From NCBI GenBank assembly GCA_039090855.1, contig CM077024.1, positions 68,822,594 through 68,886,593 on the forward strand: 64,000 nt of DNA, read 5' to 3'. The notes beneath the pieces were generated by a model. The model was given only the letters and a program-made list of their open reading frames with translations. It searched no databases and was not told the origin of the DNA. This DNA is from Macrothele yani (Eukaryota > Arthropoda > Arachnida > Araneae > Macrothelidae). Positions 1 to 11,739 of this stretch are shown here, piece by piece (the first letter of the stretch is position 1; each line of letters starts with the position of its first letter). A program made the position numbers and the translations under genes.

Positions 1-686
1 TGTGTTGGTTTGAAGGAGGCCAGATGAGCGCCTGCAACCAGCCTGTCTGCGGCCGAGACACACTGGACCTACAACTGGAGTTATGGTCTGGGGAGCAATT
101 TCCTATGACAGCAGGAGCACTCTCGTGGTTATCCCACGCACCCTGACGGCACAGTTGTACGTCGGTCTGGTGATTCAACCTGTTGTGCTGCAATTCATGA
201 ACAGCATTCCAGGGGGTGTTTTCCAACAGGATAACGCTCGTCCGCATACCGCTGTTGTAACCCAACATGCTCTACAGAGTGTCGACATGTTGCCGTGGCC
301 TGCTAGATCACCAGATCTTTCACCAATCGAGCACGTATGGGACATCATAGGACGACAACTCCAGCGTCACCCCCAACCAGCATTAACCGTCCCTGTATTG
401 ACCGACCAAGTGCAACAGGCATGGGACTCGGTCCCACAAACTGACATCCAGCACCTGTACGACACAATGCTTGAACGTTTGCGTGCTTGCATTCAACATT
501 CTGGCGGTTACACCGGTTATTAATGCACCAGCATTTCACATTTAAAAAGGCTCTTCACGCGCTTACAATAAGTTGTGATCTTGAAACCTTAATCGATTAA
601 ATATGTTACCTATACGAATGCATTGCCGCCATTTCATTCCTCTACAACTATTTTTTCGTGGTGTTGGGATTTTTTTTTCGGCAGTG
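1..686 (+). mobile_element. Tc1-like DNA transposon T1, 3' part
   Basis: Only the 3' part lies in the window. The right terminal inverted repeat ends at 686 with ...GGCAGTG and is followed by TA, the target duplication expected for Tc1/mariner. The end resembles the termini of the complete copies at 19117-20545 and 45520-46883 (CACTG then an A/T-rich stretch then CAACACCA-like). About 160 bp of untranslated 3' sequence separate the transposase stop from the terminus. The left end lies before base 1. Confidence 0.85.
14..523 (+). pseudogene. Tc1-like transposase, C-terminal part
   Basis: This is the catalytic C-terminal half of a DDE transposase of the Tc1 group, which cuts and rejoins its own transposon in the nucleus. 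The reading frame is open from 14 to the stop at 521-523, and a stop at 11-13 closes it upstream, so the first methionine at 83 is internal. Visible motifs are MVWGAIS, FQQDNARPH with the second catalytic aspartate, and SPDLSPIEHVWD with the third acidic residue. The end, GGYTGY, is the usual C-terminus of these proteins. I count 32 residues between the second D and the E, two fewer than the textbook 34. The N-terminal DNA-binding domain and the first aspartate are outside the window or lost. Confidence 0.85.
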
Positions 687-688
687 TA

Positions 689-1722
689 GATTTCAGAAAA
701 AGCGTTTTACAATATTTTCCACCCTTGGTTGATCAAAACGTGTAAATCCACTGAATAGAATCTGCCATTATAATTTTTAAGGTATGCCTCGAAAATATGG
801 AGAATAAATTTGTGTTTTTTGTGTCGGACAGCTAATGTAGACGAACGCTATGCTCATCCGAAGAAGCATATTCCAGGGAGATTGTTTTAGAACATTCTGG
901 ATTTCCATGGTATTTAACATTATTATCAGGTTTCATAAGTTATCTTCCAGAGGATGTGCCATGTCAAAGAACAGGAAAACATATTTAAATTAAGACATTT
1001 GCTTTATACAGGTGATTTGAAACCATTTGCATCCTCACGGAACAACCGGCAAGAACTTTTAGCTATTATAAAACGCTGTTCTGATGACATCACTATGGAG
1101 CTGGGAAAAGACAAATTCAGAAAATTTCACGTTAATAAAGGGAACATTTTAAACTCAACTGATCATAGTCCTATAAGCACTTATAAATTCTTACCAGGGA
1201 ATAATATAACGAATGTCAATATCTTCGGATACTGCGATCTTTGGAAAAAAAAAGAAAAAAAAAAGGCTGTACGAAAGAATTCGAAAGCAGATTACATTTT
1301 CTCCAGAAGTTCCATATCAACACTAAGAACCTGACTAATGCTACCTGTTTACAGAGATGCAATTTCGTCCTAATTCCACTGTCAAGTGCTGAATTAGAAA
1401 TAATACAAAGATTACATAATTCCCACCACTATGATCAAACACAGAGTTAAAAACCCAGTGTCTTGCATTGATAAGATGACACTACTGTGAACACTTGGAG
1501 GAAGGGGAATGGTACATATCAAACAGAAAAGCACGAGGCAAATCTCAAACTTGCGGTTTTGCTTCACAAAATGTACTAAAGATTTACGAAAAAATACATA
1601 GCGAAAAAATACATAGCTGCAGTTGGAAAAGAACGCTACGTCTTTTTTTTTTTTAGTCTCTAACTATCTCTTTTTGTTTTCACCTTTATCTATTTCCAAC
1701 TTACCTTTTGCAATTTCTTTGT
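689..1722. other. No recognised feature
   Basis: AT-rich sequence. An open frame at 954-1334 (126 codons) has an A-run of lysine codons near its end and matches no family I know. I treat it as chance. Confidence 0.4.
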
Positions 1723-1951
1723 CCCCCCCCCCCCCCCGATGGCGCAGTGGCCTAAGCGATGGCTTCTGATCATTCGTCCGATAGGGGTCCGGGTTCGAAT
1801 CACTATAAGACATAGATGTCGTCTTTGCCTTAATGCACTGGCTGTCTCCCTTCCCTGGAACCAGTGTGGCTCTAAATTCGGGGCGGGCGGACTGCCTATA
1901 GCCCATTGAGTTGCTCATGGTGTGGTCGTTAAACCTCCAATAAAAAGAAAA
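1723..1951 (+). mobile_element. tRNA-derived SINE, copy S1
   Basis: The head carries Pol III promoter-like boxes: GGCGCAGTGGCCTAAGCG around 1740 (A-box region) and GGGTTCGAATC around 1792 (B box). The body follows the pattern shared by the other copies: TCCCTTCCCTGGAACCAGTG, then a GGGCGG-containing block, then TATAGCCCATTGAGTTGCTC, ending GTCGTTAAACCTCCAATAAAA. The usual GCCGCCCCGG start is replaced by a run of 15 C at 1723-1737. SINEs of this kind are non-autonomous and move by LINE machinery. Confidence 0.8.
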
Positions 1952-2318
1952 CTCTGTGTTCACATAGCAAAGAACACTGAAGCATACATCATTAAGGTAT
2001 ATGTATGAGTACACATTGATGAAGCAAAAGTATTTGCTGCGTAGTTACTGAAAAAATTCAGTAAAAATATTTAAAAAATATATCAGAAATTATATTTGCC
2101 GATAGAACTTCTTACCATATAGTAGTAACTGTACGGCAGTTAAGGTGACGAACCGTTGGATATCATTATAGATAAACTGATTTCCAATCAGTTCTTTGAA
2201 CATTTCTGAGGAAGTGCGACGTATTTCATAATATCAGAAACAAAGTTTCGCTCTTTTACCTGCTTTTGTTCACTAGCTGGTTGTTCACCGAATATACTAG
2301 CATATGTTTTCGTTATTC
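1952..2318. other. No recognised feature
   Basis: Plain AT-rich DNA between a SINE and a LINE fragment. Confidence 0.4.
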
Positions 2319-3893
2319 GGTATCATCATCATCATCATTGTCAACCATTATCAATCCACTGCTGGACGAAGGTCTCCCCAAGTTTCCTCCACAACGGTCT
2401 GTCTTGTGCCAGTCTCCTCCATGTCACTCCCGCATACTTTCGAATTTCATCCACCCACCTTCCATGTGGTCTTCTTCTGGGTCTTTTCCTGTCCCTTGGA
2501 ATCCAATCTAAAGTTTCGGCTGTCCATCGATGGTCTGTCCTTCTGGCAGTATGTCCAGCCCATTGCCATTTCAGGGATTTAACTCTGATCATGATGTCTT
2601 CCACTCTTGCCATTTTTCGGATCCACGTGTTCCTCTTTTTATCTCTCCTGGTTACACCAAGCATGCACCTCTCCATGCTGCTTTGAGTTGTCTGCAGCTT
2701 TTGTATGTCTCTTTTAGCTAAGGTCCACGTCTCTGCACCATACGTAAGCACTGGAAGAATGCATTGATCAAACACTTTTCTTTTAAGACATAATGGCATA
2801 TTGCTCTTGAAAATTATGCTGTTTCTTCCAAAAGCTCTCCAGGCAAGTTTTGTACGCCGGTTAATTTCTTCATCAATGTCACCCTCACTTGATATCTGCT
2901 GTCCAAGATAAACGTACGTGTTCGTTATCTCCAGCTTTTCTCCATCAATCGATAAATCTTCATTTCTTGTAAAAGCATTGTACATCTTCTGAAAGTCTTC
3001 TGAAAGTTCATATCCTGTAGCTCTGATGGGGTAGTTGCAAAAATGACTATGTCATCAGTGGATACCTCGATAGAGCATAAGTAGTATGACTTAATTTCAA
3101 ATTTGGAAACTTAATTTTGTGGCTTTGGTGAAGCAGTTGTGTAACGTACTCTGTAGCTCTGATGGGGTAGTTGCAAAAATGACTATGTCATCAGCAAAAC
3201 GAAGGTGGGTTAGATAATCTCCATTAATCTTTATCCCTTTGTTTTCCCAGTTCAGTGATTGAAAGACATTTTCCAATGTGGCATTAAAGAGCTTCGGAGA
3301 TATGGTGTCACATTGTCTCACTCCTTTTCCAATTTTTATGTGTGTTGTATTTTCAAACAGCCGAATCTTTGCACTTGCATTTTCATAGATGTTATTAATA
3401 ATATTAATGTATGCATCTTTAATACCGCAGGATTTCAGAGCCATTGCAACTGCTGATGGTTTCACCGAATCAAAGGCTTTTTCATAATCGATAAAAGCCA
3501 TGCACAATGGAAGTTCATATTCCCTCGCTCTTTCAATTAGTTCTCTCAGTACGTGGATATGATCTATTGTGCTGTAGCCACTCCTGAATCCAGCTTGTTC
3601 TCTCGGTTGAGCCATGTCCAGTGTCACCTTCAAGCGGTGTGAAAGAACTTTAGTGAAGATTTTATAAACCACTGATAGGAGGCTGATAGGTCTGTAGTTC
3701 CTGAGATCCTCAATGTCACCTTTTATGTAGCAAGATCATTGTAGCGTTGTTCCAATCCTCAGGAATTTTCCCTTCATTAAGGCATCGAGTGAAAATTTGG
3801 GCGAGTACTGTTTCGATTTCTCCACTTGCTTCTTGTATGATGTCTACAGTAATTCCATCTTCTCCTGGAGCTTTTCCCCGCTACATGTTCTAT
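2319..3893 (-). mobile_element. RTE-like LINE copy A, rearranged fragment
   Basis: This is the 3' half of the same LINE as the near-complete copies at 20548-23730 and 23749-26920. It is oriented with its 3' end on the left, where a (GAT)n tail reads as ATCATCATC at 2319. The C-terminal segment (2341-2985) runs from a YNAFTRNEDLSIDGEK-type stretch through the AETWTL motif to the usual end ...FVQQWIDNG. The reverse-transcriptase core lies at 3097-3672, with FIDYEKAFDSV and RFADDIVIF. Between them part of the thumb-coding DNA is missing. A 44-bp piece is present twice (3015-3058 and 3151-3194) around an 83-bp foreign segment. The endonuclease region is absent. In motif B, GVRQG has become GVRQC. 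Confidence 0.85.
3058..3140 (+). repeat. 83-bp direct repeat, copy 1
   Basis: It begins GTGGATACCTCGATAGAGCA and is nearly identical to 3909-3991. This copy interrupts LINE copy A; the other lies just outside the LINE's 5' truncation point. Confidence 0.85.
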
Positions 3894-3908
3894 ATATCAT
3901 ATTATTTT

Positions 3909-3991
3909 GTGGATACCTCGATAGAGCATAAGTAGTATGACTTAATTTCAAATTTGGAAACTTCATTTTGTGGCCTTGGTGAAGCAGTTGT
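3909..3991 (+). repeat. 83-bp direct repeat, copy 2
   Basis: Partner of 3058-3140, offset 851 bp, with a few substitutions. It runs directly into SINE copy S2. Confidence 0.85.
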
Positions 3992-4152
3992 CTAATCGCT
4001 GGCTTCTGACCCAGTTCGACTGGCGGATGAGTCTGCCTAACTGCACTATCCCACTTTCTTCCCTGGAACCAGAGGCCTCCGAAATTAGGGGCGGACGGTT
4101 ACTTGAAGGCCATATTTATCACGGTTGCCGTTAAACCCGAAATTAAAAAGAA
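3989..4152 (+). mobile_element. tRNA-derived SINE, copy S2, degenerate
   Basis: It keeps GTCTAATCGCTGGCTTCTGAC from the head, CTTCCCTGGAACCAG from the body and the GCCGTTAAACC tail. The B box is damaged (AGTTCGACT). It lies close to copy S3 in the opposite orientation. Confidence 0.65.
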
Positions 4153-4212
4153 GAAAATTTATGTCTTTGCAGTTGCAAATGTTTTTTAAACTCTTGAATT
4201 GAGTTTTTTTTT

Positions 4213-4425
4213 TTTTGATTGAAGGTTTAACGACCTCCGTGAGCAACTCAATGGGCTATAAGCAGTCGCCAGACCCTAATTAAGGGTCACTGGTTCCAGG
4301 GAAGAGAGAGAGCCAGTGTCGTATGACAAACACAACATCCATGCCTCACGGGATTCGAACCCATACCCCTTTCGGACGAATGATCAGAGGCCATCGCTTA
4401 GACCACTGCGCCACCGGGGAGGGGC
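4213..4425 (-). mobile_element. tRNA-derived SINE, copy S3
   Basis: Reverse-complement copy of the family. The tail reads as GGTTTAACGACC at the left, the body as CACTGGTTCCAGGGAAG, and the B box as GGATTCGAACCC near 4352. The A-box region reads as CGCTTAGACCACTGCGCCACC near 4396. A T-run at the left is consistent with an A-rich 3' tail. Confidence 0.8.
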
Positions 4426-5468
4426 GAAATGAGTTCAACTTGTTTCATTTCAAAAGCGCTGCAGGAACTAAGAAAACCGGGTTTCTTTCGGGAAAAACTA
4501 TTTTTTATCTCTGTAGAATTTTGTCTGAAAATTGTGAACTTCTGTCATCGAATTCTTAGCTTAGTGAATTTTGTTAGGAATTCAAACACACATTTTTCAC
4601 GCAGAATTACGCATATCTCCAATTATTATTTTTCATGTGGGGAAATCAGTTTGCTGTTTAAAGAGAGAATAGAGGACTGTGAAATTGCAAAATGATATTT
4701 AAGTGAAGATCTTTGGGAAGCCTGAAATGTAGCTGTAGAAATGGTACTTCCAAATCAGCTCTTCTCTTAGACGGAAAATATGCAATAGAAATTTATATTG
4801 TTTTGAAAAAGCATCTTTCTTTCGCTAATATCTTTCATTACCATATCCACGAAAAACAGTTCTTTTCATGATACTACGCGTAGTCTTATTTTTTCTGCAT
4901 TTATCGTGTCTACATAGCTATCAATAAGAAATTACAAATTTCATTTTTTTTACGATAACTCACTTCGGAGAAGTAGAGTTACTGGAAATACTTGAATTTT
5001 TCATTTCAGGGATAAATGCTGTCACCTTTCGATAAGAAAAATTTATTACTATAATATGCTGTGTATTTTCGTGAAAGGATAACTTCTGTGTTTAAAATAT
5101 TTTGCTAAATCAAATAACGTATCATGGGCTAAAATACTTAGTACTTTTTCAAAGCATAAACATCGTGCATACATAATAAACATTCTCTTCGTATATATCC
5201 GACAAAAATGAAATATAAGGAAGCTATTCGGGTTGTTTATTTCAATTGCTACCAGCAACAGAGTAAGAAACATGTCTTTCTCTCTGCGGAATATGCAAAT
5301 CCACTCAGAGTCGAGAGCTTGCTTTATAATGGCATTTTTTGCATCTTCGCGCGTAGATAAATTATTTCCAGTTCTTTGTTTAAGATGCCGCTAGGGAATA
5401 CGCACTGAAGTTTTGTCCTAATATAATCATACATAAAAATATGATTAAAACTGTGATAAATCCTTCGC

Positions 5469-5469
<1 letters not shown>
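4426..5469. other. No recognised feature apart from a 29-bp repeat
   Basis: AT-rich DNA. The only structure seen is the first copy of a 29-bp direct repeat at 5203-5231. Confidence 0.4.
5203..5231 (+). repeat. 29-bp exact direct repeat, copy 1
   Basis: It ends in ATAAGGAAGCTATTCGG and is identical to 5586-5614, 383 bp downstream. The second copy lies between a (TA)n tract and a truncated reverse transcriptase. Confidence 0.85.

Positions 5470-5529
<60 letters not shown>
5470..5529. repeat. (GT)n(TA)n microsatellite
   Basis: A short GT run passes into a long pure TA run. Confidence 0.95.
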
Positions 5530-5530
<1 letters not shown>

Positions 5531-5585
5531 TTAAGAGCAAAACTGAAGACTAAGGAAAAAATTTTAGAATTTAAAACGAAGGGTG

Positions 5586-5614
5586 CAAAAATGAAATATA
5601 AGGAAGCTATTCGG
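5586..5614 (+). repeat. 29-bp exact direct repeat, copy 2
   Basis: Same 29 bases as 5203-5231, immediately upstream of the reverse-transcriptase fragment. Confidence 0.85.
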
Positions 5615-5643
5615 TTGCAGAAGTAATTTCTACTATACTCAAA

Positions 5644-6402
5644 GTGTGTCCCCTAGATATTAATAGTTATGATTTTGAAAACCTATATACTAATCTGCCT
5701 CTATCAGATATAATCACTACCTTTAAAGAGCTGTATGCAGAATTTAAACTTAACCAATTTGTTGATGTAGGAACTTGGAACTCTTATCTCAATTGCTGCA
5801 TAAAAAATAACCATATCTTATATAATAATACTCTCTATAAGCAAGTGAACGGTATTCCAATGGGAACATCAACGTCCACGAATATCGCTAATCTATTCCT
5901 GTTCTTTAAGGAATATAAATTCATTAAAAATCACCCCACCTGCTCAGATAACTACCTTTACACTTTTAGATATATTGATGATCTGCTGTGTATCAATAAT
6001 TCCGAAGTTATAGAGAGTGATTTTGATAATATCTATCCTAGCTCTCTTAACTTATGTAAAACCAACCACAGTAATCAGGAACTTGAGTTCCTAGACTTAA
6101 GCATTAAGCTCAACAGAGGTAACCCATCTATTAGCCTCTTTGATAAAAGAGTTAATTTTCCTTTCAAAGTAATTAAATATCTACACTGGAATAATAACAT
6201 TTCAACCAAAGTAATTGAGAATGTACTAATTTCTCAGGTCCTAAGAATTTCAAGAATTTGCAGCAACAATTTGGACTTCAATTACCACATTAATATACTA
6301 TTAGAAAGTTTTCTAGAGAACGAAATTCCTTCTTCTTTCATCAAAAGAACTTTAAGAAAAATTATTCTGAATAATAGAGTAAGGTTGGCAGATCTGCTTT
6401 AA
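5644..6402 (+). pseudogene. Reverse transcriptase fragment, Penelope-like group (tentative)
   Basis: A 252-codon open frame with the central and C-terminal part of a reverse transcriptase. Motif A is DFENLYTNLPL (about residues 10-20), motif B is NGIPMGTSTS (69-78) and motif C is RYIDDLL (109-115). LEFLDLSIKL follows at about 148-157. The pattern 'GIPMGTs...IANLFL...RYIDDLL...LEFLDL' is typical of reverse transcriptases near the Penelope-like elements, not of the L1 or RTE LINEs elsewhere here. The N-terminal fingers region is missing and no endonuclease domain is seen. The frame opens just after a (TA)n tract and the 29-bp repeat, so it looks 5'-truncated; the GTG at 5644 is not a real start. 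No internal stop is present, so decay may be recent. Clade assignment is uncertain. Confidence 0.7.
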
Positions 6403-7980
6403 TTTTCTACACAGTTAATAATATGATTCTGACCAATCAAAGCCGTAAGGAAGTTGGCTAGAGGATGCCTATTAACTACCTAAAGGAACCTTAGTGCTAT
6501 GGATATGACGGTCCTATTAAAACAAAAAAAATTAAATAATATAAACAAAATCACAAAAAAGCTTAAAAATCTGTTTATAAAAGAAAATAAAAACAAATAA
6601 AAAAGAAAACCAGTTATTCATCACTAGGATAGCTATACTAAAAATAGTAAAACCAACATTAAAATTAATAAGATTCTGATTAATCTATAGAAGCTCACTA
6701 AGGTGATTTAATACATGCAAAGATTATTAAATAAACTGCTCGTGTATTTTATAATATTTCTCATGTATTCTGGAGAGTTAATTCTGCTCATTCTGATCAT
6801 ACAGATCCACAGTCTTAAGTTTATATATTTTTTTCTCTGGTTAAAATCTCCGCGCGTTGGTTTCTTGCTGTATGAGGAGGCCATCAGCCCCACCCTCACT
6901 GCCCCCCAGCGTCTAGGAGTGGCGGAAGAGGTCAGCCATGTTCTCCTCTTGTGAGGAGAAAAGTTTTTGTAACTCAAGAGGTAAGCTCTCTTCCTTGTTT
7001 TTGGGTTCTAGGTTTTATAAGTTCAATGTTTGTACTTCATGTACCTTTCTCTGTCGTTTTTTAGCTTTTCAGCTTTTAAGCATTGGTTTGTCTGTTAACA
7101 TTTATGCGGGTTTTAACTCTTTACTTTTCTTTGTAACTTTGAGCGTCTTTTGTGGTACCTAGGAACAGAAGATGGCTAAGCTTGTTCCTTTTCTATGCGC
7201 TGTCTATGCGCTGTTTTTTCAAAGTAGTTAAGTTCTTAATAACTAATTAATTATGCACTTAAAGCACTGCTGAAATACTTTGTACATATTGCAACTAACT
7301 GTTTAAGGTATATAACTTTCACAAAGTTTTCTTTAGTTAATTATTATCTTTAACTTATTCTCGTTTTCGTGCTGTCATAAGTTGTAGAGTAGGGGGTTTT
7401 AGACTCAAGTTTTCTTTCAAAAATCTGTTCGTTATAAATTAACATTTCCTTTTTAATTGCAATGTAAAATTTGTTTTTCAGGTTTAAATTCTCTCAAACG
7501 AACTTGGAATTTCGTTATAGCTGAAAATCATTTCTATTTATTATGTCACTCTCACAGCTTGAGTTCTCTTTAATCTTCTTCTCTCTGTTTAATAGTAACA
7601 GATGAAGAGCATGGGTCGGGCCATGAAGGTTAATGGATGCAAGCGAAATTGTTAACTAGTGCTAGGTCATGCTACTCTACGGAGGACATGACTTATATAT
7701 ATATTTTTTAAACTATTTTAGGTGGGAATGTTACTTGCATCTATGGCCTTGCAGAAACCCATTTCCAACTAGGTCTTTGTGGAAGTGAGAAAATGCAGAG
7801 TTTTTGCTGGTCCTTGATAAAGCCAAGGCTCAGTATTCTCGACACCTTCTACATTCAGTTGTTTTATTTTCTTTTTTCTTTTCTCCTTTTACTCACGCAG
7901 GTAGATACATAACCTTTTCTATGTTGTACTAGGTGTGAGTCAAAATTATATATGTATTTTTTTGCTTAGGTATCTTTATA

Positions 7981-8015
<35 letters not shown>

Positions 8016-8672
8016 ACTTTATAAGTTGAAAAGCTTTAACGAGAGTTTGGTGGGGTTTGATGGTGGAATGGTGGTAATCTCAAGCATGCCGTGATTTGAA
8101 ACATTCTATTGGATTTTAATGGTGAAACATTTTTAAACTTCAAATTTAACTGCTGGTGCAACAATTACAAGTGAACATCGATGGAATGGGATATTTTATC
8201 AACATGTATATAATGATTTTAACATTTAAGGTGTTGGAACCAAAGTGCAATAATGTACATAAAAGAAAGATTAAAAACCAGGTGTTTCATCTCTCAATGG
8301 AATTATAGTTGGAATAATCGCAACATGTGTTAAGAATCGTCAATGAATCCACAAACAAAGTGAATTGACACACCAACAATGTGCTTTGTATCGACTAAGG
8401 ATTTTTTAAAAGGTACGCAGTTTTATTTAGATCCATTAGTGGATATTTATTTGTTAGTATGGAACTTTTGGTGTGAATAATCAACGCGAACCCAAAAACA
8501 GAAAAATGTTTGGGTTCCAGTAAGATATTTACTCATACTTAATGGTACAATGGTTTCTACTTCCATATACGTAATGGAAAGGTAGGATCGGAAGAACTCT
8601 GAAACGGTGACAAAAAATTGCAAGTGTGGGAGACGCGTATCACAAATTCCCATCGCGATGATTTGGAGCCAC
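6403..8672. other. No recognised gene
   Basis: AT-rich sequence. A GC-richer patch near 6850-6960 contains a perfect 7-bp-arm hairpin (6942-6959, TTGT loop). Just after the frame at 5644-6402 the DNA may be untranslated sequence of that element, but there is no direct sign of this. Confidence 0.4.
7974..8013. repeat. (TA)n microsatellite
   Basis: Uninterrupted TA run in otherwise unremarkable DNA. Confidence 0.95.
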
Positions 8673-8845
8673 CGTTATTGCCAGCCATGGGGGCCACATG
8701 AACTATTGATGTCTGCGTGTTCCGCAAGTCGCACGGGCCTGTAAGCTCAATCGTTTTATCTTTGTATCTGTTGTTATGTGACCAGTAAATCTGACTTTGC
8801 TATCTCGTGTCCTTCTTGGTGTTGCATTTTGGGTGACCAGCAGTG
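8673..8845 (+). mobile_element. Isolated 3' end of a Tc1 element
   Basis: It matches the reverse complement of the left end of the Tc1 copy at 29300-30702, including GGGGGCCAC, CGTGTTCCGCAAGTCGCACG and the terminus TTGCATTTTGGGTGACCAGCAGTG. TA follows at 8846-8847. Only the last ~173 bp survive. Confidence 0.8.
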
Positions 8846-8847
8846 TA

Positions 8848-10282
8848 GTAAAACCAAACCAAGATGTGGTAGCGACGAAATATTAAAAACCTCGATTTAA
8901 ACACTTTGTGACAATGTAGTTAAATCGAGGCGAGGCTGTTGCTACTTTAAAGCTCTGTTTCTTATTCTGGTCATTCGTTTGGACGATAGTTTAACCGCCA
9001 ATCTATTCGGAGGTTTGGACTGGAAAGGGAAATGATGTCCATTTCAATTTAGCCAGTAGAACTTCCAACTGTTATCTCGAAGTATCTATGCATACTATGA
9101 ATAATGCACATAATACCATGGAAGACAATACTAATAAGCATACGTGTAAAAGAAAGAGTCACTGCAATTAATTATTTTCGTTCCTTTTTTTACCCTTTGC
9201 CTGAAATTGAAATTAACTCAATATTCCACTTAGAAAAGTTTGATGCATTAGACAAATGTTAACGTCAGTGCCAAAAGTACACACATGAACAATTTGAATG
9301 CCACTTAACAGTAATTTTCAGGATGAAACATACTCGTATATTAGAATATGAAATACTGTAATTAAAGCCTATGATATTTAGCAAAATATTCATCACGGGA
9401 AATGAAATGCTATGTAGCAGAAAACTTATATAAATTGCTCGTCATTGTCAATGGTATGCATTGCAAAAAGAATTTCTTCAATCGACTTTTCAGAAACGAA
9501 CAGACAATTCGAAATATAACATATATCACACCACCAGCGATTGAGCTGTGCAGTTGAAAAAGCTTTTCTCATGCCGAAGCTAAGAACGAGAAATAAATAT
9601 TCACCATTTTCGCATAATAATACACTTTTATCACCGACAAAAGCCAAGGGATTGTAAATTTAATTTTTAATTTCTGTATATCTTGTTAATTATAACAAAT
9701 GGCAGAGAGTTATTATATTTCTCAATCAATATCCTATTTCAAATTTCTCTTCAACAGGAGAAATATTTAGTTGAAATTTCAAATGCAGGTATCTAGATGT
9801 GCTACCTGATGAGCTCGCATTGGGAGAGAAGCAAGGCTTAACATGTGCAGCTGATACGACGTCCCTCCATTTTGTCCCGAGTGGCTAATTACTGCGACAG
9901 TGAAGCACGCACACGAACACACACATGCCTTTCTAATCTTTCCGCACATCTGCGAGTCACCGTGATATGGGTATTTAATAGGTTTCCTTTCGTTCCCGGA
10001 AAGCATTTTCCTTTGCATTCGGGAAGAAATTGATATTTGTCGAGATAATTACGGGGACCTGTTAATACCCAGAGGGTAGTCTCTCGACACTGATTAGTAC
10101 CAGAGCATAGGTATGCTGCCATTTGGACGGGAAGTAACAGCCACCTGTCTTCCAAATAAGAATATATGACAATAACCAACGTAAAACATGATAGCATTGT
10201 TCTACTAAAAAAACCCCACAAGGTCGTGCATTTCTTGGCAGTGAAGATGTTTCCAGTGTGTATTTCACACACAATATTACAT
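8848..10282. other. No recognised feature
   Basis: AT-rich DNA with short open frames on both strands and no family signature. Confidence 0.4.
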
Positions 10283-10505
10283 GATATCATCAACATCATT
10301 GTCACCCATTATCAATCCACTGCTGGGCGAAGGTCTCTCCTACATGTGTCAGTCTTGTGCCAGTGTCCTCCATGTTACTCCAGCATACCTTCGAATTTCA
10401 TCCACCCATCTCCCATGTGGTCTTCTTCCGGGTCTTTTCCTGTCCCTTGGAATCCAATCTAAAATTTCGGCTGTCCATCGATGGTCTGTCATTCTGGCAG
10501 ATATA
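10283..10505 (-). mobile_element. RTE-like LINE copy B, 3' end only
   Basis: It carries the last ~60 codons of the LINE protein (TDHRWTAEILDWIPRDRKRP, then a GRRPHGRWVDEI segment) and the ATCATC-type tail at the left. The rest is missing, as expected from 5' truncation during target-primed reverse transcription. Confidence 0.8.
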
Positions 10506-11739
10506 TACATGATATATGATGAAATAAAACACATCCGCTTGGTCAACGAATCTTCATAGTCAAATGTACTGTGTCTACTTTTTAACCCATTGAAACACAG
10601 CGATACAATGGAAAAATGTAAACAGCATGATTGTATGTGTGCGTGTGTGTGTGTTGGGGGTGTGTGTGTCAAGTTAGTATATAGCTTAATGTAAACTGTG
10701 CAAAGATTTTTTTCTTTATGCAATGTTTCATATTCACCAAATGGAAGAGTTTGGCAATTAGTAAGATCCTTTAGAGTGTACCTTTGATTTTTTTCTAAAT
10801 AGCATGAAAGTCTGGTAACTAAGAATGCCTAACCAAAATACATCTATTTTCACAAACGAGGTAATACTTTTTGTCCTAGAAGCACAAGGGGCATTATCTC
10901 TGTATCACACGAATGTAGTACCTACTTCATATTGATACGCAAAATTGTACGAGCTTTACTATATCTGTGTACTTCTTATAAAGATTTTTGCAAACGTCCT
11001 GTGATGAATGTAACATGAAGATCTTAGACTGTTATAATTTATTAAAAGATATAACAATGTTTTGCCATTACAAATAATTTCACTGCCTATTATCACTATT
11101 ACTGTTGTGTTTTAGACTTACAGCTCCAACGTTTTAAGTCAGCATTAAAATTTGTTGGATAATCAGTTATTTTTGCCAACTAGAAGACCCCCCCCCCTTT
11201 CTGCTGCTACTTGAGGTTTTCCCTCTTTATATTTATTTCTACTCTTTCTTCACAAGAGATTCTCAGTTCGACTAGATACCAGAAAGTTCAACTTGTTAAG
11301 AGAAAATCTTTGCTACAATTTTCCATATTCGTTTTGTTTCACAGATATTTCAATTTCTCATCATTGAGCTAAACTTATTCTCTCACCTTTGTATGGCTGA
11401 AGATGCAGCATCGTTTAAATAATGGAATAAATATAGGCTCGATGTACCATTTCCTTTAATAACAGTGTACATATAATTCAATATTCCTATTGAGGATTAT
11501 TCAATAATAAAATATGAATAAACTATGTACATTTGCGGGCTAGAAGTGTACGATCACTCCTGTCTCCATGAAAGGATGCATTCCACAACACGTAGGAAAC
11601 GAGTCATCTACCTTAGCGGAATATACAGAGGTTTACCAAAACTTACTGTTTGTGGAAGACTTTTTATTTATAACCTAGAGGCCCATCTCGGGCTTTCAAA
11701 ACAGAAAAAATTGTATTTGGAATAGACGTATGCAAGTCA
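10506..11739. other. No recognised gene; short (GT)n tract
   Basis: A GT-rich run lies near 10633-10668. The remainder is AT-rich and shows no family signature. Confidence 0.4.

Noticed and set aside
954..1334. 126-codon open frame as a gene
   Set aside because: No recognised domain, an A-run near the end and no start or neighbour context.
5441..5626. 61-codon open frame through the (TA)n tract
   Set aside because: The isoleucine-tyrosine repeats are microsatellite translation.
6850..6960. GC-rich patch with a hairpin as an RNA gene
   Set aside because: A single short hairpin without covariation or a known family is not enough.
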